From positions 18,928,001-18,992,000 of the forward strand of contig NC_092312.1 in the NCBI RefSeq assembly GCF_036785885.1: a stretch of 64,000 nt of DNA, read 5' to 3'. Of the stretch, positions 24,493 to 37,154 are shown piece after piece. The position numbers and the translations under genes were made by a program. This DNA comes from Coffea arabica (lineage: Eukaryota; Streptophyta; Magnoliopsida; Gentianales; Rubiaceae). Position 1 is the stretch's first letter. The number at the start of each line of letters is the position of its first letter. Under the pieces are notes generated by a model. It was given only the letters and a program-made list of their open reading frames with translations. It was not told the DNA's origin and did no database searches.

Positions 24493-26584
24493 CGATTTCT
24501 TGATAAGACGTAGCTTAACCAATAGTTTCAACTTTCAAGAAGAAACAAGAGTTGCACTTTTTGTGGTTTAGGGAGGCAAAGGTTTGCCAAGAAATACTAC
24601 AAATGCAAGAATTGTACTTACCAAAAAAATAAATGAAAGAATTATCGGCTTCCCAACATTAAGGAGGAGGACATATACCATCACCTAATTAAACTGGAAG
24701 AAGAGAGAGTCGGGAAGACGCTGGGAAATCACTCAAAAAAGTCAATCTATAAACAGTATTAATTGTACAAGAAAAAAAAAATTATTTGGATGATTTATTT
24801 GAGATAATTACTATTGTGATGTGATATATGTGAGATAAAAAGATAATTAAGTTTATGAAGTAAGTTATTTTATCTGAAATCAAATCAATCCAAACATACC
24901 CATAATTAATGTCATCGAAGTAGTAACGAAGACATGTATGGTGCAAAACACCCCAGGGAAGCCTTATTGAAGGAGTAGAAGAAATGAAAGGCGCTGATAA
25001 AGGTTGGGTCACATGAAGATGGCGTGACACCCCAATCAGAATCTTGATCGCAGATTCTGGATCTTCTGCTGAAAGTCTTGGTCAACTTTATTATTGGGGT
25101 CTCCTCTCTCGCTCTCTCTCTGAATTATCTCCACTTCGAAAAAAAAAAAAATTACCACAAAAGGATATCTTCACTCTTCAGTTGTTTCTGACGCCCGTGA
25201 TTTTGTTGTAGGAGCATTTCGTGATAGAAGTCAATGGAAATACCACAAGGCATTTCTCCGACCCACTCTCTTTATTAATGGTGCTAGCTGGGCGAGCTGT
25301 CGGCTTTGAATATTATTTTCCGCCCAGTTTTGTCCAACGTTCAATCCCTCCATCTCCATGTCATACTCAAACCTAAACCAGCCTAGACTGGTAGTAGTAT
25401 TATTGAAGCTCAAAATGTGCAGGAACATTCCCTGGATCAATTTTGATGAGTATTTGATACTGTACTTTTGTGATGCAGATTTGTGGTTTGAGAGACATAT
25501 GGTGATCCTGTTCTGCATGCTAGTAATGAAGAAGAGTACAGCAGACATAAGCAATGTTGTGGGGGTAAGAATCCAGTTACCCTTCAACAATCACATCGCC
25601 ACCAACTTCATTAATGAAATGTCACGAGACAGTCGCCACTCACGAATCCCTTTTATGGCTTAGTAACGCAAGTTGTTTGTACTATAAGGAGTCAAGACTG
25701 AGGACTGCAGCTAGCAGCATTGGAGCATCGGAATAAGCATAAAGAGATATTGATTTATCTCCATTCCAAATTGAAGTAGTATGTTCATAACACGTACATC
25801 CGTATAAACAGAAGGATTAATGCAAAGAGAGAATACTTTTTTAGTTTTAATCATATAGCTTGCACAAACAAAACACAGGTTTTGCTTTCTCTACTCCCAA
25901 TGGAACCCGGCAAAATGTTCTGTTCTTCATTAGTTCATTTACCTCCAAGGGACAGTAAACATATTGGTCGGATAATTGGTTTTCACGAGTTAGAGCCCAT
26001 ATGCGATTGATCTAATTAGTGAGGTAAACGAGTCGTGTCGAGTTTTGATCTAATCGAATCAAATCTCAGCATAGTTTTATGAAAGTCGAACTCGATGAAC
26101 TCTCAATGTAAAATTTGAACTCGAGATCGATTCAAAATTAAGTTGAGCTTGAACTTAAAAAATAAAAAAAAATAACTATTTTATTTTTAAAATAAATAAA
26201 ATAATAATTTTTATTATAAATAATAAAATATTAGAAATATATATGTAATATTACTATTAAAATAAAAAATATATATATAATCGAGACGGCTTGCAAGTTA
26301 ATGAGATGAATATCTTTGAGTTCGAGTGTGACTCGAGTTCGAATTCAAATTGTCGTGAGCGATTCTATTCTTTTACAACTCTACATCCAATATTTCACCA
26401 TATGTTCTAAGCGCAAAACCAGAAACCCACCACATGATGCTAGCAATTCGTAACTTGCACAAGATTGATCAAGTTTCAGGCTCTAGTTCCATGTGTACTA
26501 TTTGAGTAACGTGACATGGTAAAAAGCAGATTCTTTTCAACTTAACCTTGGATGAAAAATTATTGTGTTTTTTTTCTTTACGCA

Positions 26585-26750
26585 CTCGAGTGAAGATGGC
26601 AACCATGAGCTCGAGTACTTAATTTCAACGGCGCTTGATAATTAAGGACCCACGCGCCTTACTCCATCACTCGAGTCAAGATGACAAACATGACCTCGAG
26701 TGCTTAATTTCGACAGCACTTGATAATTAAAGACCCACGTACATTCTTAA
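26585..26750. repeat. tandem duplication of an ~85-bp unit
   Basis: Two units start CTCGAGT(G/C)AAGATG at 26585 and 26670. They share (G/A)CTCGAGT(A/G)CTTAATTTC and GCACTTGATAATTAA(G/A)GACCCACG-like blocks. Divergence is modest, which indicates a fairly recent duplication. Confidence 0.75.
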
Positions 26751-27159
26751 GAGACGTCTTGAGCTAGAGCTGTTACTTGCTGATTCTATTCAGATGTTAG
26801 CGACATTTCAATATTTGAAAACTAGCTCAGGTTAATGGTGGGAAGATTCAACATATCCACAGCAGCTGTAAATTGTGAATATAGAAAGTGTCTGCATCTC
26901 ACAGATGCAATCAAAAAATTTTTTTTTTTTTTTTTTATAAATGAGGGAGGAATGGATTGGAGGGTTCGGAGAGAAAGAGTTTATGTGAAAGATCCCATGT
27001 TTGAACTCTTCCATTTATACTATAAAAAAAAAAGAAAGAAAAAAATCTCTTATATAAACAATTCATATGGATTTGTGGTTCAAGAATAGTGAGTGTAGGT
27101 GAGAGGTCCTAGATTCGAACTCTCCTACTTACATTATAAAAAAAGGAAAAAAAAATTTA

Positions 27160-27515
27160 ATATAAAGAATTCACATCTATTAGTAGCTAAACTAGGGAAA
27201 TTTTATCTCCATCTGCACCAAATTGCTTAAATTCGGAATTTTTCACTTATATTCCCTCTTTCGAATCATCCAATCCATCCCTCCCCACCCTACACCAATT
27301 ACATGACAAGTATTAAAAATTAATTATATTAATAATTTTTTTAATATATACAATTCATATCTCTTACTAGGGAAATTTTATCTCTATCTGCACCAAATTG
27401 CTCGAATTTGATATCTCTCATTTACCTTCTTTTCCTCAAACCACACAACCCATTCTTCTCACACCCTGCACCAATTACATTCCAAGTGCTAAAATTTAAT
27501 TATATTAATGCTCCA
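27160..27515. repeat. tandem duplication of an ~175-bp unit upstream of the OPT gene
   Basis: The two units share ACTAGGGAAATTTTATCTC (from 27191 and 27366), TGCACCAAATTGCT and CACCAATTACAT. The second copy ends about 330 bp before the OPT start codon, so this tandem pair may lie in or near the OPT promoter. No coding sequence is apparent in it. Confidence 0.7.
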
Positions 27516-27845
27516 ATTGGTTGCATGGCTGGTGAGAAATATCCCTAAGAGTCGGACATTAAATATCTCGTCTTAATATTCAAGATGGCTGAATTAAGAA
27601 TTCTTTTGTCGTACGTACCAATGAACAAATGGCCAAAGATTTAATAATCTGTACATCCTCCCACTAGAGCTGTATAATCTTGTCCTCCTTTTCTTACCTC
27701 CCTGTATCCACGCCCTTGTATTTACCACCCCGTACCACATGCATGATATACATTAAATAGGGGTGAGGTGGTAAAGAAAAAACCCATCCCTTCTTTCCAG
27801 TCCCGAATCCTCCTCCTCACATTTCTGTAGTTCGATCTCCCACCC

Positions 27846-30800
27846 ATGGGAACTTTGGAGGTGGAATCACTAAACACCACCACCACCACCGACGACCACC
27901 ACCAAAAATATGAAGACGAGGATGACTCGCCCATTGAAGAAGTCCGGCTAACCGTGAGCAACTATGACGACCCGACCCTACCCGTATGGACCTTCCGGAT
28001 GTGGTTGTTGGGCCTGCTATCATGTGCCCTGCTATCGTTTCTCAACCAGTTCTTCTCTTACAGGACAGAGCCGCTGATCATATCCCAGATTACGGTCCAG
28101 GTGGCCAGTCTGCCTATTGGACACTTCATGGCGGCAGTCTTACCGGAAAAAAAGTTCCGTTTACCGGGGTTTGGGCAGAGGTTGTTCTCGTTCAACCCGG
28201 GGCCATTTAACATGAAGGAGCATGTCCTCATCACCATCTTTGCTAATGCTGGTGCCGCTTTTGGGAATGGTTCAGCTTATGCGGTTGGCATTATCAATAT
28301 TATCATAGCCTTTTACAAGAGGAAGATATCCTTTTTGGCTGGTTGGCTACTCATTATCACCACGCAGGTAACCTGTACTCGCCTCTCCATATATGTCTGT
28401 CTCGTATCATGTATATGGTGTAGAAATCTTTTTCTTGATTTCTCAGCCAAAATCTTGTCCCAACTGCCGACAACTTAATTGGTTCGGACAAACTAACTTG
28501 TCTGACTCGAATTTGAACATAGACAATTTGCTAATCTTCCCAAAAATTTTTTTTTTTTGATTTCATGCAAAAGTTATCTTCTTTTCTTCTTCTTCTTTTT
28601 GGGATTTCCTTTCCTGCTTTTGTGTCTTAGTTTTAAGTATCTCGACTCGAGTGAAGCAATTTGACACCTAACACATGCTTTCAGAATCCATTTTTCTTCT
28701 CAGTTTCTACATACGAATTGGTGATTAATTGATTAGGTAAGATATCATTTACTAAATCTAATAAATCTAATGATGTGGGATGGAATCCGCAGGTACTAGG
28801 ATATGGGTGGGCTGGACTGCTGAGGAAATATGTGGTGGAGCCAGCCCACATGTGGTGGCCCAACACCCTCGTGCAAGTTTCACTGTTCCGGTAAGTTGTA
28901 TTTTCCGCTCCGCCCCGCCCCGCTTTCGCGGCTCCTGTCCGGCTGCGCTGCAACTGTTGAATTATTAATTGATTGCTCCATCATTCCCTACCTTAGTCCT
29001 GAGACCTGCCCTGAAGCTTTTAATAATCACTTTTTGCCCGCCCCAACCAAATTGGACTTTCCTTCGTTCCATCAATCAGCAAGAAGAAAAGCTGCCAAGA
29101 AGCACGATGAATTCTTTTCATTTTTGTGCTCTTTCTCCACCAAAAAGAAGTCGGCAACCTTAATTACAAAATCATGCATTGAGGAAGTCGTTATTAAACA
29201 GGCTTGAATTCTTTGAAGTTTTTGAGTAACACCAAGTTGCTTGTTTGAAGATCAAGGTATATCACTAGGACTCACTTGACCTAATAATATTTACCTAACA
29301 TATATCATTTTAGCATTTGTCTAGTCATACCTTCGTACCATTTATTTATTTATTTAACACTCTCCAGTGCTTCTTTTTGTTGTAATATGATGAAATGAAA
29401 AGTGATCGAAAATATTTAAAGAAATTAGTTGAAAAATATACTATTTATAATAAATGACATCACTATTGTTAGATCAAATCACTATTGTTAGTTATTACTT
29501 ACTAAGTAGTAATAATGAATGGTTTACAAGGACTTGTAGATTGCTATTTTTTTTTTTTTGAAACTTTTATAGAATGATGTATTATAGTAATTTTATGTGT
29601 ATGAGATAGATAAAAATGTAATTAAGAAAAATCTAAAATTTTTTTAAGGAAAAATTACAAACCAAACAAGGATATGACCCTAGTCTAGCGAAATGCAGGC
29701 CGACATGTTGGATTGCACGCCTGACACAGTAGTAGTGTCTCTCATCCAATAATGCGATTTGGAAAAAGGCCTTTTTTTTTTTTGGGATAATTTCAGAAAC
29801 CTCCCCTGAGGTTTCTGACGCTTTTACTGACATCCCCTGAGGTTCTCAAAATTTCACTTACCTCCCTTGATAAAAAATTGGGCCCCTTTTCTGACGTCAT
29901 CAGGGCCAAAATTACAGATATATTCCAAGTAGTTGGGGTTAATTACTACCGTTTAGTTACATAATGGCATCTGATATGATTAATTAAGCTTAACAACAAT
30001 AATAGAAACTTGATTCCTGATACATGATTATTGTATTATTTCTTATGCAAATATAACATTTAATTATTTAAATTTGATTTTATTTTTACAATTTATAAAG
30101 TTTTTATCACTTATATAATATTTTTAAAACCCTAATACATCTAAATTTGATTTTATTTTTCAAATTTATAAGATTTTTATTTAAAAAAATGGGATACGGA
30201 TAAGATATCCGGTTGGTTCGATTTGCATAGGTGCATATGAGAATATCCGAATACTCCTGAAACCCGCAAGCGGGATTCTGTGTTTTTTCTATTTCAAGGT
30301 TAGCTCGCATGCGGGTTAATGTTATATTTGAGCGCGAGAAGAAAAAATTGGTAATTAGGCTCTTTGGGCATTATAAGTAAATATTTAAATTAATGGCAGT
30401 TTTATTACACCAATATTATTGTATTATCATTATTATGATTATTGTATTATTTCTTATGCAAATATAACATTTAATTATTTAAATTTGATTTTATTTTTAC
30501 AATTTATAAAATTTTTATCACTTATATAATATTTTTAAAACCCTAATACATCTAAATTTGAATCTAATTTTCTACAAGTCATACTTATAAATGCGAAATC
30601 TAACAAAAAAGTTAAATACAATTTTTGCAGGTCAAATTTAACAAATGCGAGCTATTTGCAAAATTTTAAATATTTGCAACATTTTTTAAAACAAAAATTA
30701 GAAGCTTTCTGCAAATAATTCCCTACCTCTCAAAAAATACCAAAATAAAAAAGATAAGAGCTCGCATTTGCTTCCTAGAAATAATTCCCTAGCTCTTAAA

Positions 30801-33800
30801 AAAGGAAAAAAAAAATTGAGAAGAGCTCGCATTCGTGGAATGCGAGCTCAATAACCAGAGCTCGCATTCCACGAATGCGAGCTCTTGTAAGCTCGCATTT
30901 GTGAAATGCGAGCTCATTGAGCTCGTATTTCACAAATGCGAAGACCCCCCTGACGGAAATTAAACCCAAAATCACCCCTTTTGTAGAATTTTTTTAAAAT
31001 TCATCACAAAGTTGGAAATTTCTCAATAGAAATACAACTTGTCTGGATTCCTTTCACTCTCTGATATCACTACGGTTGCTTTGCGATTACAGCGGCAAAA
31101 CCTGTTTTTAATGGAGAAAGATGTAGGTGAATTCCATGATTCTCCCCTATGGCTTGAAGAGGCCATGGTTGCAGCTAAAACTTTTTACTCAGAGCTCTAA
31201 TTGTAGCACAGCAAATGCACTTGTTATCACTCCAAATTAGTAGCAAAGAATGTTAATAGTTTGAAACCTCAGAGGTAGTTAAGTTGCTTTGCTTTATATG
31301 CTATTGCTATTGAAACAGCAAACCTTCTGGCCGTTGCAATTTGCAGCTAGCCGTTGCAAAATCTGCCAAATAACTGTTGCATGGCACATCTGGTGCATGC
31401 AATTTTTTGTATTGCACTTACCCCCCCTCAACTTTACTAATTAGTCCAAATCATTTATTCTTCTTTGAATCTTCTACTAATACAACTTCTGCAAAGGGTA
31501 GCTATGGAATAAAAATACCTTCTCACACATGAAAATAATATTTTAATCTGATTTGGACTGGATTGTTACCACAAAATCAAAAGCAAGGGAGGTAAGTGAA
31601 ATTTTGAGAACCTCAGGGGATGTCAGTGAAAGTGTCAGAAACCTCAGGGGAGGTTTCTGCAATTATCCCTTTTTTTTTTTCCAAACGGCAACATTTGGAA
31701 AAAGGCCTTTGGATTATGAGATTTTGACGTGACGGTCTCATCGGCCGTCACGTGCGACTCCCAGCCGCATGTTCCCATTTTACAGCTAAGCTGCTCATGT
31801 CATCTCATCTGGTTTCCCAACTCGCACATGCGATGATGCGACCCTTTACGTTTAGACGTCAACTAAAAAGTCAAAAGTAAGTAAAAGCTGGGATATCTAC
31901 TAATTGTAAGAAAGAAACAAAAAAAGAGGAGTTGGGCATCGGACAACTTGACGTATAAACTTTGAAATTGGAGCTTTAGAATTAGAGGTTCGAATAGCTC
32001 TTACTTGACTTTCTTTTAGAGTGAGTTATCCAATGGTAAGGACGGACAATGCTATAATATGTATCGTATTGTATTTGTACTATAAGAAGTTTCTCATCAG
32101 GAATATATCATCAGGAAACTGCTAAAAAGTTTCGGTTCTATATAGTTAACCACATCTAGTTGATCCCTTGTTGAAGTGATGGGTCTGTGCCGAATGTATC
32201 GATGCTGCAAGGGGCAGGATTTCAGTAAGTTTGGAGTTTAGTATTGGAGGGTGCGTGCATGCAAGGACAGCATAAACTGCACAAGACTCCAAATTTTTGT
32301 AAAGATTGGCACTCAATTCAACGTTCTTGCTGTATTGACAACTTTGGTTGCTCAGTCAGAGAATTTTGTTTTGTTTATTAGAAATTCAGAAGACCTTCCC
32401 TCCACTTAACATCATCAACTACAGTACAAGAGGTTAATAAAAATTAGCAGTTCTATTCTATGAGCTTTCCAGTTTCAGCATTTGAACTTCCCATCTGTTG
32501 ACAGAAATGAAAAACTTTGAATCAATCCCATCTGTCTAGGGCTCTGTAGTGCCCAGAGAACCATATCTCTTTGCTGATTGCACCAAATTGTCTGGATGAT
32601 TTAAGAGGTGCAGCGTACTATGAGCTAGCTGAGAGGCATCTATGGCTGGCCACAAGCCTACAGCACGAGAAACCACAATACATCACATAATAATTGTTGC
32701 AACGAGTAGTTCTTATCGCCAAATTAACATCATCATTTCTGCGCTAGCGGGAAAACGGATAAGCAAATATGCTGGGCATTTACAGCAATTACAGGGAGTA
32801 GTACAAACCAAATATTCACCTCATCGTAAACCGCATCCGAGATTGTTCAAGCACTAGTTGTTGACAGATACCACAAATTAACTCATTTTATAACCGGCAA
32901 TGTATCTCCCTATTTTCATTTTGTCTTGACTGCGTCTCAACAACATTTTCACAATCTACACAATTCAATTCTTTTTCTGAAACAAGTTAAATAACATTCA
33001 TTTTTCTTTTGCAGGGCCTTGCATGAAAAAGATGAGCAGCGCGTGACGAGGGCAAAATTCTTCCTAGTTGCACTGATCTGCAGCTTTTCTTGGTACCTGT
33101 TCCCGGGATACCTCTTCACAACACTCTCCAGCATCTCATGGGTCTGTTGGGTATTCTCCAAGTCAGTCACTGCCCAGCAAATAGGTTCTGGCATGAGGGG
33201 CCTTGGTATAGGAGCATTAACACTGGATTGGTCTGTTGTTGCATCCTTCCTGTTCAGCCCCCTAATTAGCCCTTTCTTTTCCATTGTCAACGTTCTCGTG
33301 GGGTATGTGTTGATACTCTACATATTCATCCCCGTTGCCTACTGGGGCCTTGACTTGTACAGTGCTAAAAGATTTCCCATTTTCTCATCACACTTGTTCA
33401 CAGCCAAAGGTCAAAAGTATGACATAGTAGCGATAGTAAATGACAACTTTGAGCTCGATTTGAACAAGTATGAGGAGCAAGGAAGGATACATCTGAGCAT
33501 GTTCTTTGCTCTAACTTATGGTTTTGGTTTTGCCACTATCGCATCCACTCTTACACATGTGGGCTTCTTTTATGGAAGGTAATACTAAGCCTGAACCCCT
33601 CTTTTATTTTCCTTTCATTAACACCCTTTTCCTAGTCTAATATATCAATATACCACTTGCAAAGAAGATTCATTTAGATACATTTTCCATTCTTTCAAAA
33701 ATGACTTTCCGAGCCTTTAACTGTTTCTTTGTCTAAACTTGTTTTTGCCTTATCTTCAAGAGCAACTTTAAATTTTTGGAGTTCTGGTTTCAAAAGATTT

Positions 33801-36218
33801 TTAATCAGAATGGTGAAACTATAGTGGCGAATTTCAAATTCATACCACCTTTTACCTAAGTATCTTATTTTGGCATTGACGCAGAATCCAATAAATATGA
33901 AATGGTACAACTCACTCTTTTGATTAAAATTTTGCAGCAAATATTCCTTTAGAACAGAGAATTCAATGTGTTGAAAACATTTCATTCAAATTGATTTGTT
34001 ACTATATTGTTATTTCAACAATGTTGGGAAAATACTGAAACTTAACCATACATACTGCAGGGAAATTTATGAAAGATTCCGTGCTTCGTACAAAGAAAAG
34101 GAGGATATACACACAAGACTAATGAGAAGATACAAGGACATACCTTCATGGTGGTTTCACGTCTTGCTCGTTATAACAATATTAGTCTCGCTAATACTCT
34201 GCATTTTCTTGAACAAACAAGTTCAGATGCCATGGTGGGGTCTCCTCTTTGCCAGTGTCTTGGCCTTTGTCTTCACACTTCCAATCAGCATCATAACTGC
34301 CACCACAAACCAGGTAATATAAAAGAAAAAAAATCTTGGTTTGCTTTACAGATCATTGTATCCTGCTGACATTGTAGAGATTGATTTGCAGACTCCAGGC
34401 CTGAACATAATCACAGAGTACATAATGGGTATAATATATCCAGGAAGACCGATTGCCAATGTTTGCTTTAAAGTTTATGGTTACATGAGCATGGCCCAGG
34501 CAGTCTCATTCCTCAGCGATTTCAAGCTGGGCCACTACATGAAGATTCCCCCGCGATCAATGTTTCTAGTCCAGGTAGATTACATTTACATTCTTAGCAA
34601 GAATGCTACAATTAAAGCTCTATCATCCAAATGAAAGCACATCATGATCATAGCTAGAGTACTTTTGCAATGCCATATGATTAACAAACTGAGGACTCTG
34701 TTTCTCCATAGTGTAGTTAGTCCCAATGAACATCTTGAGGTCTACTAAGTACTTTTGACATGCTCTTGTAACTAATACAGACCTAGAGAAGCTTTCAGTT
34801 CACTTAGATGCATAGGTCACTTTTGCCCCCATAATTTACTTTGAAGTACCACCCCTTAAAGTTTATAAAGTTATAGCGATCTCCCATGTAATTCTGTCGC
34901 TATGTTTTATTGACAGTCATCTCCCTTTCTGACACTGTTCATAATTCTGAGCAAAGAGCCTGATATTTGCTCACATGTAAGCCTAAGGGGGTCTATGTTT
35001 ATGAGGTTACTGACTTTCTGTATTCAAACCCTAATTATCAATATGCCAATACTTAACAGAGGGTATTGTAATCTTCCAAATATGCCTACGGTATAATAAA
35101 GTCTATGGGATGCAACTGCTACTAAAGACATGCCTGGAAACTTCATGTATGTCAATCTTCTTTTTGGCATTAATGATGCCTGTCAAAGGGCATACTTAAT
35201 TTAATTAAGATGTCAATGACTTTTGGAACTAATAAACCTTATTCAAAACTAGGACTAAGGGCAGAGATCATTTCATCTCAAAGATGCTTAAAGGAAATAA
35301 ACCTTTTTAAGGATTTTGAACCCAAACAGACGGGTGGCACAAAGAAAATTGATAAGACTACCAATGAAAATAGCATCTATAAATCACACAAATACGGCAT
35401 GTATAAACAAAGAAAGTGCTGCTTTGCTTTAATGAAAAAACAAAATGTACACTAGGATCAGAAGTAATAATTACACAGCTAGTCATCTCAGAAAACATAC
35501 TAGAACAAGGAATTCTGTAGCAAAACTGTTCAAATTTTCTTTTGAATCATACTTAAGGTGGTATTAACATCAGGATATCTTATTTCCTCTTGGGTGAATC
35601 CAGTTCATAGGAACAATTGTAGCAGGCACCATCAACGTATCTGTGGCGTGGTGGCTGCTGCACTCCATTAAGAACATCTGCCAGGATGACCTCCTTCCAC
35701 AAGATAGTCCATGGACATGCCCTGGAGACCGGGTGTTCTTTGATGCATCTGTCATATGGGGTTTGGTTGGACCTAAAAGGATTTTTGGAACTCTAGGAAA
35801 CTACACTGAAATGAATTGGTTTTTTCTTGGAGGGGCCCTGGGACCTATTATAGTTTGGCTCTTCCACAAGGCATTTCCAAAGCAGTCTTGGATTCCTCTA
35901 ATTAACCTCCCAGTCCTTTTGGGAGCAACAGGTGCCATGCCCCCAGCAACACCATTAAATTACAATGCCTGGATCATAGTCGGAACCATTTTCAACTTTT
36001 TTGTCTTCCGTTACCGAAAGCAGTGGTGGCAAAGGTACAATTACATTCTTTCAGCAGCTCTGGATGCTGGTGTAGCTTTCATGGCTGTGCTGCTATACTT
36101 CACAGTGGGAATGGAGAATAGAGAAGTTACTTGGTGGGGCACAAAGGGGGAACAGTGTGATTTGGCAACATGTCCAACAGCCAAAGGCATAACTGTTGAT
36201 GGTTGTCCAGTGCGCTAA
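27846..36218 (+). CDS. oligopeptide transporter (OPT family) protein
   Basis: There are six exons: 27846-28367, 28793-28890, 33015-33578, 34061-34313, 34392-34574 and 35604-36218. They give 745 codons (744 aa), normal for plant OPTs, with all junctions in phase and GT-AG. After an acidic cytosolic N-terminus, the [20 protein letters not shown] block is the conserved start of plant PT-clade OPTs. The family NPG motif is intact ([14 protein letters not shown]), as is the C-terminal KIPPR segment, and the last exon has the WW and CPGDR blocks. Repeated hydrophobic segments fit a polytopic plasma-membrane carrier. Family members move peptides, glutathione-type compounds or metal chelates by proton coupling; which substrate applies here is not evident. 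Intron 2 (4.1 kb) contains a TIR transposon. A broken copy of exon 6 lies 1.2 kb downstream. Confidence 0.95.
30026..30561 (+). repeat. direct repeat of ~124 bp inside the intronic TIR element
   Basis: 30026-30149 and 30437-30561 are almost identical. Both begin GATTATTGTATTATTTCTTA and end CCTAATACATCTAAATTTGA. The near identity implies that the duplication is young or maintained. The unit is AT-rich and non-coding. Confidence 0.85.
30823..30941. repeat. cluster of four nested palindromes (AGCTCGCATT)
   Basis: 30823-30849 is a 27-bp palindrome with arms GAGCTCGCATTC around GTG. 30857-30885 repeats it in inverse orientation, so that the two pair perfectly over 27 bp. A third (about 30890-30914, CTCGCATTTGTGAAATGCGAG) and a fourth (about 30918-30941) form a second inverted pair. 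The cluster could fold as individual hairpins or as two larger stems. It sits in the middle of the TIR element in OPT intron 2. Confidence 0.85.
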
Positions 36219-36867
36219 TGGATAAATGATTACAAACATCATCGCTGCTTGTGGTCTCGAAAATTTGCAGAACACACTACGTGGATGGTTGGATTCTTCA
36301 TTTACAAAGAAGACCTTAGATATCTAATATTTTGTACACAAGCTATTTATTCAACACTCTGATGTTAAACATCCTCCAAGAAATGTCAAAGGCCACATCA
36401 ATTCTTATTTAGTAGGAGAATTATGTTATTCAGTTGCTTTGACTTTAAGATGTCATATTCTTTTGGTCAACACTCTGCAATCAAAATAGAATCTGCAACA
36501 TCTATGTCAAAAGTTTCTAAGAGACAATTGTTGACATAGGGTTAGGCATGCATTTTCAATTGCCATTCAACTAAGACATTTCACAAACAATTGATGTGAC
36601 TTATTGAACTACGGTATATATGTCAAAGTAGGGGAGCAGCTACACCACATTTCCATTGCCCTGTTAACATGGAGATTTGATCAATGACTGAAATTCATTC
36701 TCTAACAAATAAAAGCTCTAACAGGACTATAAAATCAATCTTTAAAAAGCAATTTAAATGACATAGTAACAGATAGGAAGAGATTGAGGTAAAGAGAACA
36801 AATTAGAATTGTCAATTCCTTCTCAATGCAGCAAGACTAAAAGCAAGGAGACTTTTTCTGCTAGCAG
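36219..36867. other. OPT 3' untranslated and downstream region
   Basis: This stretch follows the OPT stop codon. It should contain the 3'UTR and polyadenylation region. A diverged copy of 36219-36430 recurs downstream of the pseudo-exon (about 37860-38108), which defines the right part of the duplicated OPT segment. No gene is seen. Confidence 0.6.
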
Positions 36868-37154
36868 AAGGCAAAAGATTATGTTTATGTGCACCAGTAG
36901 ACAGCTAACAAAATTTACTTTCCCAACATCTCCAGTATGAGAGTATATGTGAGGAAAAAGACTATGATGCAGATAACTTCCATAATTTCTAGGGAAGATC
37001 CATCAATTTTGTCAGAAAAATAACAGATATCAAATTAATCAAGATTTGCATTACAAATACTGTTGACAATAAAATGCAGCAATCAAATACTGAAGGAAGA
37101 TAGCTTTGTTTTCACCATGCATTCCCCATACAACCCTCTGCCCAGGCGAACATG
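36868..37154 (-). pseudogene. fragment of DHH-like gene: intron 5 and 3' end of exon 5
   Basis: The plus-strand sequence from CTGCTAGCAGAAG onward matches intron 5 and exon 5 of the intact gene (39477-39783) with many substitutions and small indels. The exon-5 remnant retains the complement of GGGCAGAGG(G/C)TTGTATGGGG. It breaks off inside exon 5, where the OPT-derived sequence begins. No function is expected. Confidence 0.75.

Larger units (their letters stand above)
16614..27845. other. repeat-rich gene desert between CorA-like and OPT genes
   Basis: About 11 kb with no convincing gene on either strand. It holds tandem repeats (17899, 26585, 27160), a SINE-like element (18530), MITEs (19197, 22147, 24029, 24273), two hAT-like elements (20190, 23117) and a TA microsatellite (23827). 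Between these, 16.6-17.9, 21.0-22.1, 22.5-23.1 and 24.5-26.5 kb are AT-rich sequence in which I see nothing certain. Overlapping open frames on both strands near 25231-25663 lack any family resemblance. The last few hundred bases before 27846 should contain the OPT promoter. Confidence 0.55.
29784..31669. mobile_element. non-autonomous TIR element, GGGATAATnTCA family (copy 2), in OPT intron 2
   Basis: The left end GGGATAATTTCAGAAACCTC continues into CCCTGAGGTTTCTGAC; the right end is its near-perfect inverted counterpart over about 95 bp (ending GTTTCTGCAATTATCCC). The element is 1886 bp. It is flanked by 11-12 T residues on each side, and further out by an imperfect direct repeat around TTTGGAAAAAGGCCTTT. 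The interior has no transposase, a 124-bp direct repeat and a palindrome cluster. A Mutator-like origin is possible from the long TIRs and poly-T flanks, but is not proven. Confidence 0.8.

Noticed and set aside
25231-25663. Two overlapping frames of more than 100 codons on opposite strands
   Set aside because: Overlap on both strands with no known domain and no codon-use signal; at most a non-coding transcript.
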